A stretch of 11,454 nucleotides of DNA. It comes from an uncultured Mycoplasmatota bacterium (lineage in GTDB: Bacteria > Bacillota_I > Bacilli_A > RF39 > UBA660). Position numbers and translations under genes: made by a program. Each line of letters starts with the position of its first letter. Position 1 is the stretch's first letter. Location of the stretch: the NCBI GenBank assembly GCA_900553765.1, contig USET01000022.1:1-11454 (forward strand). The letters run 5' to 3'. The notes beneath the pieces are model-generated. The model saw nothing but the letters and a program-made list of their open reading frames with translations. It did no database searches and was not told the origin of the DNA. This document shows positions 6,902-11,454 of the stretch, in pieces.

Positions 6902-8215
6902 CTATTTTTCTATGATTGTAATACGAGCAAATCCATTTCCTTCATTTCCTGTAATTTTTACTGTTCCACGAGGATTTGGCATCACTGCATTTCCACTAAT
7001 CATCTCGATTTGTTTAAATACTTTACCAGAGTAATGTATATTCGAAGTGCCAATTGCTCCACTTTCTAGTACTGCCCTACAACCTGTACATCCTGAAACG
7101 AAAGATGAACCTCCGCCTCCTCCCATGTTGTGACAATTTCCACCGGTTGAAGATCCTCCAAATCCACCGAAGTATCCTCCACCCCCTCCGGAATGTCCAC
7201 TACATGCTCCTGTTATTCCAGCATTAGCTCCATTTCCGCCAATACCAAATGCATTTCCAGTCGTCTGAGTACCTCCAGTTCCACGTTTTGCTACATCGTT
7301 TGGATAATTAGCAAGACTTGATGGAAGAGCACCTTTTTCGCCATTTGTCGTTCCCGCATTTCCTTTTTGATTATCGTACCCAGTGTCTCTATAGACGTGG
7401 CCGCCTCCTCCACCAGCTACCATAATTCTACTCTTTAACCCTTCTGCATCATTCCATGCTCCACCAACTAAACGAACATCTGTAGCGCCTCCTCCAGAGT
7501 TTCCTCCAGAATAAGTAGAAAATCCGTACGTTTCACTTCCGCTCGCATTTCCTCCTGCTCCACCACCATTGAACGTCGCTGCTGCACCGGCTCCTACCGT
7601 TCGAGTTTCTTCATTTCCGCTAGAACCTTTCTTACCAGATTCTCCAACATAGACATAAAGTCGATCTCCTCTTTGTAATGTAATAACTCCACTTGTATAA
7701 GATCCCTTACCACCTGCGTAATCATTTGTTCCAGCACCCCATAATTCAATGCGGTAGTCACCTTCGCGTGGTGCTGTAAATGTCTGTACTCCACCTGTAT
7801 AATCAAAGATAAATTCTGTCGATTCCAAAATCGCACTACATTCGGATGGATCATACAAATTGAGATCATGTGTCAATTTACGATTCGTCGTTACTTTAAA
7901 TTTTAATGTTTTCGTAAGAGGAATATTCTTCCCCGTTTGCGCGTCTGTCACCGGCGTATTTATCTTCCCTGCGTCGGCAAGTTGCTGTAACGAAATACAA
8001 AAAACATTATCCTCTGTCAATTTATAATTATTGATATTTTCTTTAATATAGCTTTCCCCATTACTATATAGTACTTTTGCTGTTGCCTCTGAAATATTGT
8101 TCTTCGCTTTATTAATACTTCCTGTAATAATTGGGAAGGCAATCAAAGCAATGAGACCTAATACAGTAATAACTCCTAATAATTCAACTAACGTAAAACC
8201 TTGTCTTCTCTTCAT
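6902..8215 (-). CDS. Type IV pilin-like protein fused to a glycine-rich (ALK/LTK-type) domain
   Basis: This 437-residue surface protein begins with a class III signal, MKRRQG then FTLVELLGV, with cleavage expected after Gly6 and Glu at +5, plus a hydrophobic helix to about residue 30. Residues 1-130 match the downstream short pilin, including Cys73 and Cys126. From about 135 to the end is a Gly-rich domain of the PF12810 type. It opens with FDYTGGVQTFTAPREGDY and ELWGAG, has many GGGG turns (MVAGGGGGH, GHSGGGGGYFGGFGG, MGGGGGSSFVSG), and ends in GNGFARITII. It contains at least four Cys (GACSG, GNCHN, GCTGC). The protein may be a minor or tip subunit that presents a binding domain; that is inference. 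Start: AGGT (8223-8226), seven bases before the ATG, a modest ribosome site. The higher G+C here follows from Gly codons and needs no transfer explanation. Confidence 0.9.
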   Translation of the reverse strand: MKRRQGFTLVELLGVITVLGLIALIAFPIITGSINKAKNNISEATAKVLYSNGESYIKENINNYKLTEDNVFCISLQQLADAGKINTPVTDAQTGKNIPLTKTLKFKVTTNRKLTHDLNLYDPSECSAILESTEFIFDYTGGVQTFTAPREGDYRIELWGAGTNDYAGGKGSYTSGVITLQRGDRLYVYVGESGKKGSSGNEETRTVGAGAAATFNGGGAGGNASGSETYGFSTYSGGNSGGGATDVRLVGGAWNDAEGLKSRIMVAGGGGGHVYRDTGYDNQKGNAGTTNGEKGALPSSLANYPNDVAKRGTGGTQTTGNAFGIGGNGANAGITGACSGHSGGGGGYFGGFGGSSTGGNCHNMGGGGGSSFVSGCTGCRAVLESGAIGTSNIHYSGKVFKQIEMISGNAVMPNPRGTVKITGNEGNGFARITIIEK

Positions 8216-8239
8216 ATTATCGACCTATCCTATGCTTTC

Positions 8240-8268
8240 ATTATAACCTTTTTTTCCTCATTTGTACA
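8240..8268 (-). promoter_or_regulatory. Likely promoter of the pilin operon
   Basis: A perfect TATAAT on the minus strand (8240-8245) lies 24 bases before the ATG. A TGTACA -35-like hexamer (8263-8268) is 17 bases upstream of it. The site directly follows the terminator of the upstream gene. Confidence 0.6.
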
Positions 8269-8276
8269 TAGATAAC

Positions 8277-8307
8277 AAAAAAAGAACCGTAAAGTAGATC
8301 AAGGCTC
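8277..8307 (-). terminator. Probable intrinsic terminator of the PASTA/deacetylase-fold gene
   Basis: On the minus strand GAGCC (8303-8307) can pair with GGTTC (8284-8288, one G-U), with a possible inner TGA/TTA stem, followed by seven T's (8277-8283). The stem begins inside the last codons of the gene. It is weaker than the other terminators here. Confidence 0.6.
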
Positions 8308-9540
8308 GTAAGTGATCACTTCATGTGCAATATCGAGCCTTAACTGAGCTTTTTGTTCTCTCGGTACGACAACCTGCTTTATATGTCCGTCGGAAATATA
8401 TTTTGTCTGCTCCAATTCTCGCATCTGATTTTCTAGGCTATCCGTCACTTCTTCACTATGATACGCCTTAATGCGCTTAATAAAATCTGTCGAAAATGAA
8501 AGATCAAAACAAGAGACATTCGCACCAAATTCAGGTTGTAATGTCGCATAAGTCTGATAGTGAAACTGGTCGTAAGTCCCTTCTAAAACCGCATCGTAAT
8601 TTTTATGATCTACTTGATATGGTGAACCATTTGGAAGTGCTACAATAGAAACATACTCTTCCGGTATCAAGTCTTCAAATAAATGATACATACCACCGAT
8701 TTCTTTTTCCGTTGTCGTATAATCTAATGCTGTAATATCCGCTCCTGTCATCGTACCATTTCCTATATCATATCCGTTTTCTACGAGCCATTTTAAAATT
8801 TTCTTATTATATTTCTTATCTCCAAATAAATGTTCATTGACAAAGAAAGTAGCGGTCACTTGAAAATCTGGATATTGTTTTTTAAACGATTCTAGAATTC
8901 CAAGCGCACAATCTGGATCTATTCTTAGTTCTCCATTTTTCGTCTCACCGATCACTTTAACAGTATTTTCATATCCTCCATCGAACGTTAATACGATTGG
9001 GCTTTTCCCCATTTCTACATCGATATTACCTTCTACCATATCCTGAAGCGCTATCATACGATACTGATGTTCATAATAATATTGTAAATCTTTCTTAAAG
9101 GCATCCACTGTTCGAACGAAACCATTTTTATCCGTTGTTCCATCTTCTTGTTTTGTGGTTTCATCCACTTTTTCTATTTCGTGGTAAACGACAATCGGAA
9201 TCATACCAAGTTCATTTACCTTGTATTTTTTATAAAGTTCTCGTTCATCATTTCCTAACGACACCGTTACAGTCAATGTATCCTTATCCTGTAATTGCTT
9301 TCCTGCAACAATACTCTGCTTTATCACGATGTCTTTTCTCACTTTGTCACTATAAACCTCTTTCACTTTTAAGTTGAGATCATTATCGCGTGCAAATTTA
9401 CGTGCAACACTTACGTTCAGGCCAACAATATCAATCATTTTTTCTTTTCTTTTTGGCATAAAAATTAGCAACAAATAAAAAAAGGTAAAAAGACATAGAC
9501 AAAATAATAAAATATTGATTCGCCGTTTTCTCATTTCCAT
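8299..9540 (-). CDS. Membrane-anchored PASTA plus polysaccharide-deacetylase-fold protein, predicted inactive
   Basis: This 413-residue protein has a short basic N-terminus, one transmembrane helix (about 8-28), a PASTA-type domain (about 35-97: IDIVGLNVSVARKFARDN ... KQSIVAGKQLQDKDTL ... TVSLG), then a NodB-like fold from about 111 (MIPIVVYHEI, SPIVLTFDGGYEN, ATFFVNEHLFG, GYDIGNGTMTGADITAL, VALPNGSPY). It should sit outside the membrane, where PASTA domains commonly bind peptidoglycan. In active family members the metal site is the second Asp of TFDDG and two His of an HxxxH motif. Here these are Gly188, Gly262 and Gly266, and the Arg of the third motif (RxPxG) is also absent. Deacetylation is therefore unlikely. 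The first ATG is preferred: GGTGAT lies just upstream. It has its own terminator; no clear promoter was found. Confidence 0.87.
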   Translation of the reverse strand: MEMRKRRINILLFCLCLFTFFYLLLIFMPKRKEKMIDIVGLNVSVARKFARDNDLNLKVKEVYSDKVRKDIVIKQSIVAGKQLQDKDTLTVTVSLGNDERELYKKYKVNELGMIPIVVYHEIEKVDETTKQEDGTTDKNGFVRTVDAFKKDLQYYYEHQYRMIALQDMVEGNIDVEMGKSPIVLTFDGGYENTVKVIGETKNGELRIDPDCALGILESFKKQYPDFQVTATFFVNEHLFGDKKYNKKILKWLVENGYDIGNGTMTGADITALDYTTTEKEIGGMYHLFEDLIPEEYVSIVALPNGSPYQVDHKNYDAVLEGTYDQFHYQTYATLQPEFGANVSCFDLSFSTDFIKRIKAYHSEEVTDSLENQMRELEQTKYISDGHIKQVVVPREQKAQLRLDIAHEVITYEP

Positions 9541-9595
9541 ACAATCACCAATATTAGTATGGGATATTTTTAAAATTTCATAACCTTAAAAACAT

Positions 9596-9620
9596 AAAAG
9601 TCCCCGTTTTGGGGACTTTT
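9596..9620 (-). terminator. Strong hairpin terminator after the 51-residue ORF
   Basis: A perfect ten-pair inverted repeat, AAAAGTCCCC / GGGGACTTTT (9596-9605 with 9611-9620), starts two bases after the small gene's stop. On the minus strand the stem ends in TTTT followed by ATGTTTTT. The symmetry means it may also stop plus-strand transcription. Confidence 0.9.
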
Positions 9621-9621
9621 G

Positions 9622-9777
9622 TTACATCATATCTTCTAACTTCGCATTTGCTTTTTTCAAGCCTTGATTCATAGCATCTTCTATCTTCTTCATGGCAGGC
9701 TTATTATACTTTTGGTATGCCCACACAGCAGTTCCTCCAAGCGCCATTAACGCTAGAGTTTTACTTGCCTCTTTCAT
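9622..9777 (-). CDS. Small membrane-associated protein, 51 residues, unknown function
   Basis: This short ORF has strong support: GAGAGGTGAT (9781-9790) seven bases before the ATG, and a stop two bases from a strong terminator. The protein starts MKEASKTLALMALGGTAVWA, one weak hydrophobic segment (about 7-21). A Lys-rich amphipathic helix follows, containing PAMKKIEDAMNQGLKKANAK and ending EDMM. It resembles in layout the small YtxH-like or DUF3918-like membrane proteins of Bacilli, but I cannot assign a family. It lies 60 bases downstream of recD2 on the same strand, with only a weak inverted repeat between, so it may be co-transcribed with recD2. Confidence 0.75.
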   Translation of the reverse strand: MKEASKTLALMALGGTAVWAYQKYNKPAMKKIEDAMNQGLKKANAKLEDMM

Positions 9778-9810
9778 CCTATCACCTCTCAGCCAAAAAA
9801 TATGAATATC

Positions 9811-9828
9811 GTATGTTTTCTAACATAC
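9811..9828. repeat. Inverted repeat downstream of recD2
   Basis: GTATGTT / AACATAC, seven perfect pairs around TTCT, lies nine bases after the recD2 stop. On the minus strand a T-run comes only about nine bases after the stem, so it is a poor classical terminator. It could be a weak terminator, an mRNA-stabilising hairpin or an operator for the small gene downstream. Confidence 0.5.
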
Positions 9829-9837
9829 ATTTATAGA

Positions 9838-11454
9838 TTACCCACGAATCGTTTCATTATACATCGTTTTCAATTTATTTTTTAAATTTGTGCGACGTAT
9901 ATATTCTCCATTATTTTGAACTGCCTTTTGAAAAGCTTGTGGTTCTCCAAGTAAGATCAATTTTCTTTTTGCACGCGTAATTCCTGTATATACAAGTTTA
10001 CGATACAACATACGATGATAAGTATGACTCATCGGCATCACGACAAGTTCAAATTCGCTTCCTTGCGACTTGTGAATTGTAATAACAAATCCATGTTTCA
10101 ATTTTGGAAAATCCTTACTTTGATAACGAACGACATTTCCATCAAAATCTACATAGATTTCAGTCTTTCCTGTTTTACTTCTCGTTCCAGAGACAATCTG
10201 TGAAATCACACCGACATCTCCATTAAATACATTTTCATCCGGCATATTCACAAGTTGCAATACTTTATCCTGCTCGCGAAAAATCACTTCTCCATATTTT
10301 AACTCTCGCTTCGTATCACTTCTTGGATTAAAGACTTCTTGTAACTCTTGATTTAACTGATCGATTCCATTTTCTCCACGATACATCGGAGCCATAATTT
10401 GAACTCTTTTTTCGTCGTATCCTTTCTCTACCAATTGATGACATAAATTTTTTAAATTATGACGTAAATGCTCCGAAGAACATTGCAAAAAAGTATAGTC
10501 ACTTTTCGTTTCTAAAAAGGAAGGACTAAGATGATTCTCTTCAATCTCTCTTGCAAGTGTAGGTATATAAGAATTTTCATCCTGACGATATAGTAAATCC
10601 AAATGAATTGTTTCGATCGCACCACTTTCGATAAAATCTTTTAATACTTGCCCTGGACCTACAGATGGTAACTGATTATAATCTCCAACCAATATCAATT
10701 TAATATGATGATTCAATCCTTTTAAGAGATGATCCAAAAGTGGTAAATCGATCATACTCACTTCGTCGACGATGATAAAATCATTTTGTGCCTTATTCCA
10801 TTCGTTGATTGCAAATTCATTGTTGTCCTTATTCCACTTTAAAAATCGATGAATCGTAGAAGCTGGTAAATAAGTTGACTCACTCATACGTTTACTTGCA
10901 CGTCCAGTAGGAGCTAAAAGTGCTAAATGTTCCATGAGTTCATCTGTTTTCCATCCATTTAAATGTTGATATAAATCGACGATAGCCTTAATGATCGTCG
11001 TCTTCCCTGTTCCAGGACCACCTGTAATAATCAAAAGATTGTTTTCTAAAGCAGACCTTATTGCTCGTTCTTGTTGCTCGTTATATACGATTCCACTATG
11101 CTCTTCGAGTGATTTCAATACCGTATCCAACTTCTTATATTTTGTTGGTGGCATGGAAAGTAAACCTCTTATTTTTTCTACCACACGATTTTCAGCGTCG
11201 TAGATCTCTTTCAAATAGACACTATCTTCTTCTAACACGATTTTTTCTTCATCGATCAACTCTTGAAAGATAGAATCAAACAAATCCGAGTCGAGTTCTT
11301 CATGTAAATAATCATTCATGCCTCGGTAGATATCTAGTAATTCTAAATAGGTATCTCCACGTGCAAAAGTCAATTGTTCCATGACGTAATATAGACAAGC
11401 TTTTAATCTTCTTTCATCATGTGCATCAATATTAAGTTTTTCACGCAATCGATC
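9838..11454 (-). CDS. recD2: ATP-dependent RecD2-like DNA helicase, 5' truncated by window edge
   Basis: RecD2 is a superfamily 1B 5'-3' DNA helicase of Firmicutes and other bacteria lacking RecBC; it acts in DNA repair and replication-fork maintenance. The frame is open to base 11454; the TTG at 11448 is not a supported start. Seen: a helical segment (ERRLKACLYYVMEQLTFARG), Walker A ITGGPGTGKTTII, APTGRASKRM, STIHRFLKW, Walker B IIVDEVSMIDLPLL, motif III GDYNQLPSVGPGQVL, DLLYRQ, APMYRGENGIDQLN, a 2B SH3-like part (VFNGDVGVIS), motif V HGFVITIHKSQGSEF and motif VI YTGITRAKRKLILLG. 538 residues are visible; family members run to about 740-850, so the N-terminal OB/HhH region lies outside. No odd substitutions were noted. 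Confidence 0.97.
   Translation of the reverse strand, partial: DRLREKLNIDAHDERRLKACLYYVMEQLTFARGDTYLELLDIYRGMNDYLHEELDSDLFDSIFQELIDEEKIVLEEDSVYLKEIYDAENRVVEKIRGLLSMPPTKYKKLDTVLKSLEEHSGIVYNEQQERAIRSALENNLLIITGGPGTGKTTIIKAIVDLYQHLNGWKTDELMEHLALLAPTGRASKRMSESTYLPASTIHRFLKWNKDNNEFAINEWNKAQNDFIIVDEVSMIDLPLLDHLLKGLNHHIKLILVGDYNQLPSVGPGQVLKDFIESGAIETIHLDLLYRQDENSYIPTLAREIEENHLSPSFLETKSDYTFLQCSSEHLRHNLKNLCHQLVEKGYDEKRVQIMAPMYRGENGIDQLNQELQEVFNPRSDTKRELKYGEVIFREQDKVLQLVNMPDENVFNGDVGVISQIVSGTRSKTGKTEIYVDFDGNVVRYQSKDFPKLKHGFVITIHKSQGSEFELVVMPMSHTYHRMLYRKLVYTGITRAKRKLILLGEPQAFQKAVQNNGEYIRRTNLKNKLKTMYNETIRG

Noticed and set aside
7000..7790. C-rich plus-strand stretch considered as a DNA repeat or transferred segment
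   Set aside because: The bias is explained by Gly codons of the minus-strand Gly-rich domain; no exact tandem DNA repeat was seen.
7594..7869. 91-residue minus-strand ORF inside the Gly-rich pilin gene
   Set aside because: It is an alternate frame within a well-supported gene; the translation matches no family and has no ribosome site.
9541..9590. Promoter for the PASTA/deacetylase-fold gene
   Set aside because: Candidate -10 hexamers (TAATAT, TACTAA) have no acceptable -35 at normal spacing.
9838..11454. RecD2 as part of a phage-defence or mobile system
   Set aside because: All motifs are those of chromosomal RecD2, and no nuclease, integrase or defence gene is next to it.

Overview
The window comes from a low-GC Gram-positive-type bacterium (Firmicutes/Bacillota). 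The signs are AT-rich intergenic DNA, consensus TATAAT promoters, strong AGGAGG/AGGTGAT ribosome-binding sites, a T-box leader in front of pheST, RecD2, a MurT/GatD-type pair and a lipobox lipoprotein. TGA is used as a stop and TGG as Trp, so the genetic code is standard and not the Mycoplasma code. Gene order and the Gly-rich pilin resemble uncultured gut Bacilli (RF39/Erysipelotrichia-like), but that placement is inference only.

Layout. At 1-1921 (+) are the 3' part of a divergent murT and an overlapping gatD-like gene. They face the rest of the window across a bidirectional terminator. Everything else is on the minus strand. At 1944-2531 is an orphan lipoprotein. At 2603-6059 is pheS-pheT, preceded by a complete Phe T-box leader with promoter, UUC specifier, T-box and terminator. 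At 6489-8215 is a two-gene operon of type IV pilin-like proteins, the upstream one carrying a long glycine-rich domain. At 8299-9540 is a membrane-anchored PASTA plus polysaccharide-deacetylase-fold protein. At 9622-9777 is an unlisted 51-residue membrane protein. At 9838-11454 is recD2, cut by the window edge.

The housekeeping parts (pheST, recD2) are ordinary. Three surface or cell-wall loci are not. The GatD-like protein lacks both the nucleophilic Cys and the catalytic His of GatD. The deacetylase-fold protein has all three metal ligands (Asp, His, His) replaced by Gly. The two pilins are tandem paralogs, one with a C-terminal ALK/LTK-type Gly-rich domain, and no assembly genes are in view. 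The first two look like pseudoenzymes or repurposed folds. The third looks like a surface fibre with a specialised subunit. No tRNA, rRNA, CRISPR array, IS element or prophage gene was seen.
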